From Brenneria goodwinii (GTDB lineage: Bacteria; Pseudomonadota; Gammaproteobacteria; Enterobacterales; Enterobacteriaceae): a DNA stretch of 64,000 nt. Below, one piece after another: positions 9,448-17,512 of this stretch. Positions within the stretch are counted from its first letter, which is position 1, and every line of letters starts with the position of its first letter. Location of the stretch: NCBI RefSeq assembly GCF_002291445.1, contig NZ_CP014137.1:3534001-3598000 (forward strand), written 5' to 3'. The translations under genes and the position numbers were made by a program. The notes below the pieces were generated by a model. That model was not told where the DNA came from, did no database searches, and saw only the letters and a program-made list of their open reading frames with translations.

Positions 9448-9528
9448 AGGGAATATCAAAACGGCACTACCACATTACCTCTACAGGCCGGTATCGCTCT
9501 GTTTTCATCTCTCGTTCGGCTGTCCGCC

Positions 9529-10488
9529 CTATTTGGGCGCCACGATGGAAACGGGCTCTTTTTTCCCTGGGAAAAAACGATGCCCAACCGCAGAGAACAT
9601 CGCCCCCGCCACAACCACCAGAGCGCCGATGTACCCTAGCAGGTTAAGCGCTGTAATCTCAAAATACGCAGGCCAAAGCAGCGCCAATACATCGGAGAAA
9701 AGCAGCGAAAATAACGGCGTGAGCGTAATAACCGCACTCACCTGAGCTGACTGCCAACGCGCCATGGCTTCCGCCAGCGCCCCATAGCCAATCAGCGTAT
9801 TCGCCCCGCAAAACAGCAGACAGGCGAACTGCAGGCTATTGAGCCGCAGAATCACCTCCGGGTGGGCGAACGGCGTAATCAGCAGGACGCAAAGCACATA
9901 AAGCAGGAACAGAATCTGCTGTGACGTCAAACGACGCAGCAATACCTTCTGCGCAACGCCATACGTTACCCACACGGCAGCGGCGCAAACGCCCAACAGC
10001 ACGCCCAGCGTGTAATCGGTAAGTCGGGTGAAAATTTCAATCAGGCTGGCGTTAAAGAATAAAATCAGTCCGCAAACCAACGTCACCGCGCCAATGACCT
10101 GCGTGATCCGCATCTTTTCTTTCAAGATGAGTACGCTGGCGAACATCATGCCGACGGGGGAAAGTTGACCAATAACCTGAGAAGCGGTAGGGCTGAGATA
10201 TTGCAAAGATGAGCTGAAAAAAACAAAATTCCCCAGCAGTCCACAGGTTGCCAGCACTAATACAATCAACCAGCGACGGCGCCGGAAAATCCGCATCGGA
10301 GGCAATTGTTTGCGTGAGAACAACACAAGCCCCAGACCGATCGACGCAATGAAAAACCGATACCAAACAATCGTATAAGGTTCCATCACGGCCAGAACCT
10401 GTTTCATGGCGATCGGTAAAGCGCCCCAGCATATTGCCGTAGTCAGCGCCAGACAAAGACCGATACCAGTCTGCTGTTTAGTGTTCAT
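9529..10488 (-). CDS. yhbE: EamA/DMT-family inner membrane transporter YhbE
   Basis: A 319-residue drug/metabolite transporter-superfamily protein with about ten hydrophobic segments in two EamA repeats. It closely resembles E. coli YhbE (for example LSPTASQVIGQLSPVGMM and YGALAEAMARWQ). Substrate is unknown. The ATG at 10488 was preferred to the upstream extension because MNTKQQTGIG matches the family start and the extension overlaps the rpmA terminator. It lies between rpmA and obgE, as in E. coli. Confidence 0.92.
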   Translation of the reverse strand: MNTKQQTGIGLCLALTTAICWGALPIAMKQVLAVMEPYTIVWYRFFIASIGLGLVLFSRKQLPPMRIFRRRRWLIVLVLATCGLLGNFVFFSSSLQYLSPTASQVIGQLSPVGMMFASVLILKEKMRITQVIGAVTLVCGLILFFNASLIEIFTRLTDYTLGVLLGVCAAAVWVTYGVAQKVLLRRLTSQQILFLLYVLCVLLITPFAHPEVILRLNSLQFACLLFCGANTLIGYGALAEAMARWQSAQVSAVITLTPLFSLLFSDVLALLWPAYFEITALNLLGYIGALVVVAGAMFSAVGHRFFPGKKEPVSIVAPK

Positions 10489-10522
10489 GTTTGTCTCAGG
10501 TGATCGCTCGGGTTCAGAATGT

Positions 10523-10551
10523 AAAAAGCCCCGCAACGAATTGCGGGGCTT
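10523..10551 (-). terminator. Terminator after rpmA
   Basis: AAGCCCCGCAA / TTGCGGGGCTT with loop TTCG-like, followed on the minus strand by T residues. It separates the rplU-rpmA unit from yhbE. Confidence 0.85.
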
Positions 10552-10576
10552 AAATCTGTAGACCTAACGCGAGAAA

Positions 10577-10834
10577 TTATTCAGCAACGATACTGATATA
10601 TTTACGGTTTTTAGGGCCTTTTATTTCGAACTGAACCTTACCGTCAGACAAAGCGAACAGAGTATGGTCCTTACCGCAGCCTACGTTGCTGCCAGCGTGG
10701 AATTTAGTTCCGCGCTGACGAACGATGATGCTGCCCGCCAATACTGCTTCGCCGCCGAAACGTTTTACGCCCAGGCGTTTGCTTTCTGAGTCACGACCGT
10801 TACGAGTCGAACCGCCAGCTTTCTTGTGTGCCAT
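10577..10834 (-). CDS. rpmA: 50S ribosomal protein L27
   Basis: L27 is an 85-residue protein of the large subunit whose N-terminal tail reaches the peptidyl-transferase centre. The typical start MAHKKAGGSTRNGRDSESKR is present, as are FGGEAV and GTKFHAG. It lies 19 bases downstream of rplU and forms the standard rplU-rpmA operon, ended by a strong terminator. Confidence 0.98.
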   Translation of the reverse strand: MAHKKAGGSTRNGRDSESKRLGVKRFGGEAVLAGSIIVRQRGTKFHAGSNVGCGKDHTLFALSDGKVQFEIKGPKNRKYISIVAE

Positions 10835-10853
10835 TTATCCGCTCTCCTAAATC

Positions 10854-11165
10854 TTAAGCGCTGATGCCGGTGATTTTCACGTCAGTGAACCACTGACGAT
10901 GGCCTGCTTGCTTACGGTAGTGTTTACGACGACGAAACTTAACAATCTTAACTTTCTCGCCGCGACCGTGAGCAACAACTTCAGCTTTAATTTTACCGCC
11001 ATCGACGAAAGGAACGCCGATTTTGATCTCTTCACCATTGGCAATCATCAGAACCTGATCAAACTCAATAGCTTCACCAGTTGCGATGTCCAGCTTTTCC
11101 AAGCGAACGGTTTGACCTTCGCTTACTCGGTGTTGTTTACCACCACTTTGGAAAACTGCGTACAT
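10854..11165 (-). CDS. rplU: 50S ribosomal protein L21
   Basis: L21 is a 103-residue large-subunit protein binding 23S rRNA. The start MYAVFQSGGKQHRVSEGQ is universal in the family, so the ATG at 11165 was taken rather than the nine-codon longer frame. The ribosome site is GCGGAG. The C-terminal basic stretch KFRRRKHYRKQAGHRQ is the rRNA-binding region. It is the first gene of rplU-rpmA and divergent from ispB. Confidence 0.98.
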   Translation of the reverse strand: MYAVFQSGGKQHRVSEGQTVRLEKLDIATGEAIEFDQVLMIANGEEIKIGVPFVDGGKIKAEVVAHGRGEKVKIVKFRRRKHYRKQAGHRQWFTDVKITGISA

Positions 11166-11425
11166 AAAAAACTCCGCTTTCCGCGCACTCAACGTATGAT
11201 TATCCAGAGCGCACTATAAATATTCATAATAGGGCGCGAATTCTACGCAAAAAAGCAGACGATGACAAGTGCAGAATCAACGGATATGCAGAAAAAGAAT
11301 ACAACATATTAACTGCCGTTTATCTCTCTCATTTTTCCAGTACAATCAACTCAACAAATTCCATCATATGCCGATATGAAACAGAAATCTTACGGCGATG
11401 TTGAAGAAATCAGCTGGCATAAACC

Positions 11426-12397
11426 ATGAATCTAGAACAAATCACAGCGTTAACCGCCCAGGACATGGCGGCCGTTAATAAGGTCATAATTGAACAACTG
11501 AACTCTGATGTCGTTCTCATTAATCAACTCGGCCACTATATTATCAGCGGAGGCGGCAAACGCATCAGGCCGATGATCGCGGTGCTTGCGGCCAGGGCGC
11601 TGTCCTATGAGGGCCACAAACACGTTACCGTCGCCGCGCTGATCGAATTTATTCATACCGCCACATTGTTACACGATGATGTCGTGGACGAGTCCGATAT
11701 GCGCCGTGGCAAGGCCACCGCCAATGCGGCCTTTGGCAATGCCGCCAGCGTACTGGTAGGCGATTTTATCTATACCCGCGCATTCCAGATGATGACTAGC
11801 CTAGAGTCATTGCGCGTGTTGGCATTAATGTCCGAAGCTGTGAATGTGATAGCTGAAGGGGAAGTATTGCAGTTGATGAACTGTAACGATCCCAACATCA
11901 CCGAAGAAAGCTACATGCGGGTGATTTACAGTAAAACCGCACGATTATTTGAAGCTGCCGCCCAATCATCGGCGATCCTGGCTGGCGCGACGCCTGAGCA
12001 GGAAAAAGCCTTGCAGGATTATGGCCGCTATCTGGGAACCGCTTTTCAGCTGATTGATGATTTACTGGATTACAACGCCGACGGCAAAACGCTGGGTAAA
12101 AATACCGGCGACGATCTTAATGAAGGTAAACCGACGCTCCCCTTACTCCATGCGATGCATAACGGCAATGCAGAGCAGAGCGCAATGATTCGTAAGGCAA
12201 TAGAAGAAGGCAACGGCCGTCACCTGCTTGACCCGGTGCTTGCCGCCATGCAGCAATGCGGTTCGCTCGATTACACCCGTAAACGTGCGGAAGAAGAGGC
12301 TGACAAAGCGATTGCCGCGCTACAGCCCTTACAGGAAACACCATTCCGCACGGCGCTTGAAGGTCTCGCTCATTTAGCGGTACAACGTGATTTCTAA
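11426..12397 (+). CDS. ispB: Octaprenyl diphosphate synthase
   Basis: IspB extends farnesyl diphosphate with isopentenyl diphosphate to make the C40 side chain of ubiquinone and menaquinone. The 323-residue protein has the first aspartate-rich motif LLHDDVVDESDMRRG (about 82-96) and the second QLIDDLLDYN (about 209-218), both complete. GGGKRIRP near residue 43 is the diphosphate-binding region. It is divergent from rplU and followed by the sfsB region, as in E. coli. Confidence 0.97.
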   Translation: MNLEQITALTAQDMAAVNKVIIEQLNSDVVLINQLGHYIISGGGKRIRPMIAVLAARALSYEGHKHVTVAALIEFIHTATLLHDDVVDESDMRRGKATANAAFGNAASVLVGDFIYTRAFQMMTSLESLRVLALMSEAVNVIAEGEVLQLMNCNDPNITEESYMRVIYSKTARLFEAAAQSSAILAGATPEQEKALQDYGRYLGTAFQLIDDLLDYNADGKTLGKNTGDDLNEGKPTLPLLHAMHNGNAEQSAMIRKAIEEGNGRHLLDPVLAAMQQCGSLDYTRKRAEEEADKAIAALQPLQETPFRTALEGLAHLAVQRDF

Positions 12398-12423
12398 CGG
12401 CCTTGCTTTATCGTGATGATCCG

Positions 12424-12798
12424 TCACGCCGTCCGATCATCTTCGCCGTTATCATCCAGACGAGACAGCATAGCCACAATCCCCTCACGCAGGATGAAGT
12501 TTATCAGCCTGGATTGCTCGCTTTCCGAAAGTTGATGAAAAATATGGATCCAGGAAGTCAGTAAGGCCGGCTCTTTTTTCACCAGATATCCAGGCGCCGC
12601 CCCTTCTTTCATCGAGAGCTGACTTTTCACTTCATCCGGCAAACTGTGAAGAGAGTATTCGACGCCGCGTCCTTGAACGCCTTTGCGTTTCCGCCTCTCC
12701 CAGCCGTCATCACGGGCTCGTTTGTTCAGTCCTTGCGGTGATTTAGGCAACCCGCCAATCCCCGTCAGCTCATTAGTGGCAAACCATTCTTTATCCAT
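12424..12798 (-). CDS. Mu-type HTH DNA-binding protein, copy 1
   Basis: A 124-residue protein whose first about 60 residues (EWFATNELTGIGGLPKSPQG, then NKRARDDGWERRKRKG and RGVEYSLHSLP) match the Mu repressor/transposase-type winged HTH domain. The C-terminal half (WIHIFHQLSESEQSRLINFI) is helical, with no recognised function. It is a close paralogue of the next gene: the first 55 residues are nearly identical and the tails are diverged. It converges on ispB. I infer a transcription regulator, probably domesticated from a Mu-like phage. No integrase or structural phage gene is nearby. Confidence 0.8.
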   Translation of the reverse strand: MDKEWFATNELTGIGGLPKSPQGLNKRARDDGWERRKRKGVQGRGVEYSLHSLPDEVKSQLSMKEGAAPGYLVKKEPALLTSWIHIFHQLSESEQSRLINFILREGIVAMLSRLDDNGEDDRTA

Positions 12799-12895
12799 AA
12801 CCCACTCCCTTGTTTACTTTGCAAAGACAACTTCGACTTTCGTCCGAAAGTTTCCATATAGTAGCCTTTTATTACCCAAACATTTAACACCTACG

Positions 12896-12913
12896 CGTTA
12901 TTAATACCACTAA
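12896..12913 (-). promoter_or_regulatory. Shared 18-bp element upstream of Mu-type gene copy 1
   Basis: CGTTATTAATACCACTAA differs at one of 18 positions from 13583-13600, which lies upstream of the paralogue. On the minus strand it reads TTAGTGGTATTAATAACG. TGGTAT inside it could be an extended -10 region. Alternatively the element may be an operator for the two Mu-type proteins. Confidence 0.4.
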
Positions 12914-13061
12914 AAAACACAAAATTCATCGCCATCACGACGAGGTGCCTATAAATTTCAAAACGAAGGGTATGGATGCAGTATGAAAAATCGGGAAAAT
13001 AGTGAAGGAATGAAGGGAGTATTGCCATCTCCCTGACGCACAGGAGATGGCAAACTGACGC

Positions 13062-13448
13062 TTATTCGGCGGTTACGCCTGGATCGATTCTCTCATCTGA
13101 AGAGGCAATACCCAGTTGGTTGAGCGTGGCCGATACGCCAACCCTCAGGATATGAGCGATCAGTTTATCTCTTTCCGTTTCAGAGAGTTGATCATATATC
13201 TGCATCCATACAGCCAATGTGGCGGACTGTTTTTCCGCATATGCCGGGGAATCACTTTCAAGTAATAACAATTTTTTTACCGTATCGGGCAGGCTATGAA
13301 TCGAATATTCCACGCCTCGCCCCTGAACTCCCCGGCGACGACGTCTTTCCCATCCGTCTTCCCGGGCGCGCTTGTTTAATCCTTGTCTTGATCTAGGAAG
13401 TCCGCCAACGCCGACCAGTTCATTGGTAGCAAACCACTCTTTTTTCAT
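13062..13448 (-). CDS. Mu-type HTH DNA-binding protein, copy 2
   Basis: A 128-residue paralogue of the protein at 12424-12798. The N-terminal Mu-type winged HTH is strongly conserved (EWFATNELVGVGGLPRSRQG; GWERRRRRGVQGRGVEYSIH). The helical C-terminal half (WMQIYDQLSETERDKLIAHI) keeps the same pattern but differs in sequence. It is transcribed away from sfsB, so a Mu-repressor-like gene faces a Ner-like gene, the same geometry as the c/ner control region of phage Mu. A hairpin with an 11-bp perfect stem (13022-13032 with 13043-13053) lies just after its stop. Confidence 0.82.
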   Translation of the reverse strand: MKKEWFATNELVGVGGLPRSRQGLNKRAREDGWERRRRRGVQGRGVEYSIHSLPDTVKKLLLLESDSPAYAEKQSATLAVWMQIYDQLSETERDKLIAHILRVGVSATLNQLGIASSDERIDPGVTAE

Positions 13449-13582
13449 AGCCTTTCATCCTGATAGTGCCATTCCTAACAAAAACGGGTCTATTTGGAAT
13501 ATATTTGAGAAATTTATAGAAATTTAATGCTATATTATTTCCAAATAATCATGTCATGTTAGTTTGGCATATAACTAACATC

Positions 13583-13600
13583 CGTTATTTATACCACTAA
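13583..13600 (-). promoter_or_regulatory. Shared 18-bp element upstream of Mu-type gene copy 2 and sfsB
   Basis: CGTTATTTATACCACTAA matches 12896-12913 at 17 of 18 positions. It lies in the divergent gap, 134 bases before the Mu-type gene and 34 bases before the sfsB start. It could therefore affect both genes. On the minus strand it contains TGGTATAAAT, a good extended -10. Confidence 0.45.
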
Positions 13601-13634
13601 TACACTGTCGTCTTATAGCAATAAGGGAAGGATT

Positions 13635-13898
13635 ATGACTTCAAGGAAACATGACTGGCATCCTGCTGATATCATTGCTGCTTTGCGCAAAAAAGGCACA
13701 ACGCTGGCTGCGGTATCCCGCGCTGCCGGACTAAGCTCATCAACACTGGCTAATGCGCTTTCACGCCCATGGCCTAAAGGGGAATGGTTGATAGCCGATG
13801 CGCTTGGCGTCCATCCATCCGAGATTTGGCCAAGCCGATATTATGATCCGGAAACCAACGAACTTATTGACAGAAAAAAACTTATTCGTCCCCAATAA
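13635..13898 (+). CDS. sfsB: Ner-like DNA-binding transcriptional regulator SfsB
   Basis: SfsB (Nlp) is an 87-residue relative of the Mu/D108 Ner protein. In E. coli it was described as a regulator of maltose genes. The hallmark region DWHPADIIAALRKKGTTLA, then SSSTLANALSRPWPKGE, is a helix-turn-helix. WPSRYYDPETNE follows near the C-terminus. AAGGGAAGG provides the ribosome site. It lies downstream of ispB as in E. coli, but here mdh follows, not murA. A terminator shared with mdh overlaps its stop. Confidence 0.93.
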   Translation: MTSRKHDWHPADIIAALRKKGTTLAAVSRAAGLSSSTLANALSRPWPKGEWLIADALGVHPSEIWPSRYYDPETNELIDRKKLIRPQ

Positions 13899-13935
13899 AA
13901 AACAGAGCCGGAGATAAAATAAAATCTCCGGCTCT
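13897..13935. terminator. Bidirectional terminator between sfsB and mdh
   Basis: AGAGCCGGAGAT / ATCTCCGGCTCT is a perfect 12-bp stem with an A/T loop. A T-run follows on the minus strand, where it ends mdh. It also lies directly after the sfsB stop. Confidence 0.85.
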
Positions 13936-13954
13936 GGATTCGAAACAGGAACGT

Positions 13955-14896
13955 TTATTGGCCTTTAACGAAAGACTCGCCTAATTCAATATCCTGATTA
14001 AGCGTATCCAACATGTTTTTAAGCGCTTCCTGTTCAAACGCGCTTAAAACGCCGATGTCTTTACGTTCAACAATGCCATTTTTACCTAACAGTACCGGCT
14101 GCGCAAAGAAACGGGCATATTGGCCATCGCTTTCGACATAGGAACATTCAACAACGCCGCTGTCACCCAGCATGGCGCGCGTTAATGACAGGCAGAACTG
14201 TGCCGCCGCCTGCCCCATCGACAAGGTTGCCGATCCGCCTCCGGCTTTTGCCTCCACGACTTCCGTGCCTGCATTCTGAATACGCTTTGTTAAGTCGATG
14301 ACTTCCTGGTCGCTGAAGCTGATACCCGGAACCTGCGACAATAGAGGAAGGATGGTCACGCCAGAGTGCCCGCCGATAACCGGGACGTTGATATCTTCTG
14401 GCAGCTTGCCCTTGAGTTCGGCAACAAAGGTATTGGAACGGATAACATCCAGCGTGGTTACGCCGAACAGTTTGTTTTTATCGTAAACGCCGGCCTTCTT
14501 AAGGACTTCGGCCGCAATGGCGACAGTCGTATTGACCGGATTAGTGATAATACCGATGCAGGCTTTCGGACAGGTATTCGCGATTTGCTCAACCAGATTA
14601 CGAACGATACCCGCATTAACATTGAACAAATCTGAACGATCCATCCCCGGTTTACGAGCCACGCCGGCAGATATCAACACAATGTCCGCGCCGACCAGAG
14701 CTGGAGTTGCATCAGGACCACAGTAACCTTTGATTTTTACCGCGGTAGGAATATGGCTCAGATCGACAGCAACACCCGGTGTTACCGGCGCGATATCGTA
14801 TAGGGATAATTCTGAACCTGAAGGAAGCTGGGTTTTGAGGAGGAGAGCAAGGGCCTGACCAATGCCGCCTGCTGCGCCAAGAACTACAACTTTCAT
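13955..14896 (-). CDS. mdh: Malate dehydrogenase (NAD)
   Basis: Mdh oxidises malate to oxaloacetate in the TCA cycle. The 313-residue protein has the NAD-binding motif GAAGGIGQ (7-14), the substrate arginine loop ARKPGMDRSDL (about 80-90), NPVNTT (about 119-124) and the catalytic histidine in GGHSGVTILPLLSQ near residue 177. Length matches E. coli (312). It is divergent from argR, the usual pairing, over a 460-base gap. Confidence 0.98.
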   Translation of the reverse strand: MKVVVLGAAGGIGQALALLLKTQLPSGSELSLYDIAPVTPGVAVDLSHIPTAVKIKGYCGPDATPALVGADIVLISAGVARKPGMDRSDLFNVNAGIVRNLVEQIANTCPKACIGIITNPVNTTVAIAAEVLKKAGVYDKNKLFGVTTLDVIRSNTFVAELKGKLPEDINVPVIGGHSGVTILPLLSQVPGISFSDQEVIDLTKRIQNAGTEVVEAKAGGGSATLSMGQAAAQFCLSLTRAMLGDSGVVECSYVESDGQYARFFAQPVLLGKNGIVERKDIGVLSAFEQEALKNMLDTLNQDIELGESFVKGQ

Positions 14897-15356
14897 CCTA
14901 AACTCCTTATTATCGTAAAGTACAAGAGTGCAGTGAATTCATTTAATAAAAGAAAAAGAAAAATAGAGCGTATTCATTTGCCGTCTATGGATAATACTTA
15001 AAGACTGAGAATACTCTATGTCCATAATAATAAACCATAAACAGCTATTAATTAGAAAGGTAAGTAAAGTTAGTAGGCTTCAGGCCAGTAACGTAGCACT
15101 CATTTATGGCCGATGAATAGGAGAGCTACAGTATATCAAGCATAAACATCTCAATAACATCATTCTGATAACATTTAATTCACTTTTATGTGACTTGCAA
15201 CGCATTTTTCAGACTCAATGATTCACAAACTTTTTTTAAGTGTTTTCTCACATAACCAACAAACCATCATTGGCGAGAATATACGCATTACGGTTGCATA
15301 AAAATTCATTTATCTGCATAATCACGGATTAATCAACCCTATAAATCCGGTGCAGA
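14897..15356. other. mdh-argR divergent intergenic region
   Basis: This 460-base A/T-rich gap carries the promoters of mdh (minus) and argR (plus). The ARG-box pair at its right end is the only site I can assign with some confidence. The remainder shows no open reading frame with a ribosome site and no recognisable RNA structure. Confidence 0.6.
15294..15310 (+). promoter_or_regulatory. ARG box in front of argR
   Basis: TGCAT-AAAA-ATTCA closely fits the ArgR operator consensus TGAAT-wwww-ATTCA. A weaker second half-site TGCAT starts 20 bases later at 15315, consistent with the usual tandem boxes about two helical turns... one box width plus 3 bases apart. The position about 50 bases before argR suggests autoregulation, as known for E. 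coli argR. Confidence 0.7.
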
Positions 15357-15827
15357 ATGCGTAATTCGACAAAACAAGAAGACTTAGTTAAAGCGTTCAA
15401 AGCGCTGCTGAAAGAGGAAAAATTCAGCTCTCAAAGTGAGATTGTTCAAGCGTTGCAAGACGATGGATTTGAAAACATCAATCAGTCCAAAGTCTCGCGC
15501 ATGCTGACCAAGTTTGGCGCCGTGCGTACGCGCAACGCTAAAATGGAAATGGTTTACTGCCTGCCGGCGGAACTGGGCGTGCCCACCACCACCAGTCCGC
15601 TCAAAAACCTGGTGCGCGATGTCGACTTCAATGACGCCGTTGTGGTTATTCACACCAGCCCAGGCGCGGCTCAGCTGATTGCCCGCTTGCTCGACTCGCT
15701 GGGCAAGTCGGAAGGCATACTGGGCACCATCGCCGGCGATGACACTATCTTTACCACGCCCGCCAGAGGATTCAGCGTTAAACAACTCTATGAAGCTATT
15801 CTGGTGCTGTTTGAACAAGAGCTCTAG
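15357..15827 (+). CDS. argR: Arginine repressor
   Basis: ArgR is the hexameric arginine-responsive repressor of arginine biosynthesis and also an accessory factor in cer/XerCD recombination. The 156 residues match the E. coli length. The N-terminal winged HTH includes SQSEIVQALQDDGF and NINQSKVSRMLTKFGAVRTRN. The C-terminal arginine-binding/oligomerisation domain includes HTSPGAAQLIARLLDS and GTIAGDDTIF. An ARG box precedes it. Confidence 0.98.
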   Translation: MRNSTKQEDLVKAFKALLKEEKFSSQSEIVQALQDDGFENINQSKVSRMLTKFGAVRTRNAKMEMVYCLPAELGVPTTTSPLKNLVRDVDFNDAVVVIHTSPGAAQLIARLLDSLGKSEGILGTIAGDDTIFTTPARGFSVKQLYEAILVLFEQEL

Positions 15828-15920
15828 CTTTGAGTCATCAATAACAAACGCTCGGCGTCATCCTGATATGGACAAACGCCGAGAAATCACCTGTAACGAG
15901 GATTAGCGGTGATTAGCGGC

Positions 15921-16934
15921 TCAGATGGCCGGTAATTCAGCCAACGGCCAGCGCGGGCGCACCGTCACGCCAAGATCCCGAGTTTCCCCTTGTTGCAGGC
16001 GAATCGCCCCCGCATAGGCAATCATGGCGCCGTTGTCGGTGCAAAATTCGGGACGGGCATAAAATACCGTGCCTCCTCGTTTTGTCATCATCTCTCCCAA
16101 ACGTTGACGCAGCGTACGATTGGCGCTTACTCCCCCCGCCATAACCAACCTTTTGAAGCCGGTTTCATCCAGCGCGCGGCGACATTTAATCGCCAGCGTA
16201 TCCACAACGGCGTCTTCGAAAGCGCGCGCAATATCCGCGCGCGTTTGTTCATCGCCGCCGCTGTTGCGGATCGTATTGGCGGCAAACGTTTTCAGACCGG
16301 AGAAACTGAAATCCAGCCCGGGGCGATCGGTCATGGGGCGCGGGAACGTAAACCGCGCGGCATTCCCGGCCTGAGCCATTTTTGACAGCATCGGACCACC
16401 CGGGTAATCCAGCCCCAGTAATTTGGCCGTTTTATCGAACGCTTCGCCGGCGGCATCATCAATGGATTCCCCAAGCAACCGATACTCGCCAATACCGGTT
16501 ACGCTGATTAGCTGAGTGTGACCACCGGAAACCAGCAGTGCGACGAAAGGAAATTCGGGAGGATTATCTTCCAGCATGGGCGCCAACAGATGCCCTTCCA
16601 TGTGATGCACCGCGACGGCCGGGACATTCCAGGCAAACGCCAACGCCCGGCCGACGGTTGCTCCGACCAATAGCGCCCCCACCAGGCCCGGGCCGGATGT
16701 ATAGGCGACACCGTCGATGTCTCCGGCTTTTAAATCCGCTTCACGCAGCGCGGCCTGAATCAACGGCACGGTTTTACGAACGTGATCGCGGGAAGCCAGT
16801 TCAGGAACAACACCGCCATAATCGGCATGGAGTTTTATCTGACTGTACAATTGATTGGCGACTAAACCGGCCTGAGTGTCATAAATGGCAATTCCGGTTT
16901 CATCACAGGATGTTTCAATACCCAATACGCGCAT
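15921..16934 (-). CDS. tsaD: tRNA N6-threonylcarbamoyladenosine transferase subunit TsaD
   Basis: TsaD (YgjD/Gcp) transfers the threonylcarbamoyl group to A37 of ANN-decoding tRNAs together with TsaB and TsaE. The 337-residue ASKHA-fold protein starts MRVLGIETSCDETGIA. It carries the metal-binding HHMEGH motif (about H111 and H115), the phosphate loop VSGGHTQL (about 134-141) and ASANRTLR-like GVSANRTLR near 270. It is divergent from rpsU, as in E. coli. Confidence 0.97.
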   Translation of the reverse strand: MRVLGIETSCDETGIAIYDTQAGLVANQLYSQIKLHADYGGVVPELASRDHVRKTVPLIQAALREADLKAGDIDGVAYTSGPGLVGALLVGATVGRALAFAWNVPAVAVHHMEGHLLAPMLEDNPPEFPFVALLVSGGHTQLISVTGIGEYRLLGESIDDAAGEAFDKTAKLLGLDYPGGPMLSKMAQAGNAARFTFPRPMTDRPGLDFSFSGLKTFAANTIRNSGGDEQTRADIARAFEDAVVDTLAIKCRRALDETGFKRLVMAGGVSANRTLRQRLGEMMTKRGGTVFYARPEFCTDNGAMIAYAGAIRLQQGETRDLGVTVRPRWPLAELPAI

Positions 16935-17148
16935 TGCTGTTCCTACTTTTATTACGGTACAAGCTCGGGTTGAATGCAGCTTGCTTCATGCGGCAGATAG
17001 TCTACCATAAGCCTCCCGGTTTCTGCGCTGGCGGAGGTTGGGCGTTTTATGATCGCCAAGCCCTTTACAAGGGGCCCCTGTTTGCAGTAGAATTCCGCAC
17101 CATTTTGAAAAGGCTGGCACAAGGCCAGCGGCAAACCGAATTTATTGA

Positions 17149-17376
<228 letters not shown>

Positions 17377-17436
17377 TTTTAGGAGGTTTTCCTCCACCGC
17401 GTGATTAATCCGCAGACTTAGTAGTTGCATACGAAG

Positions 17437-17464
17437 GCCGTGCTTTCCGAAAGGAATGCGCGGC
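17437..17464 (+). other. rpsU-dnaG intercistronic hairpin and tandem repeat
   Basis: GCCGTGCTTTCC-GAAA-GGAATGCGCGGC folds into a hairpin with a GAAA tetraloop and small mismatches. There is no good T-run. It is followed by a 14-base tandem repeat CTGTCGTTYATAAG at about 17469-17496. In E. coli this junction holds an internal terminator and an RNase E site that set the low level of DnaG; a similar role here is an inference from position. Confidence 0.45.
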
Positions 17465-17512
17465 TTGCTGTCGTTTATAAGCTGTCGTTCATAAGTTAAG
17501 AAACAGGGGCTT

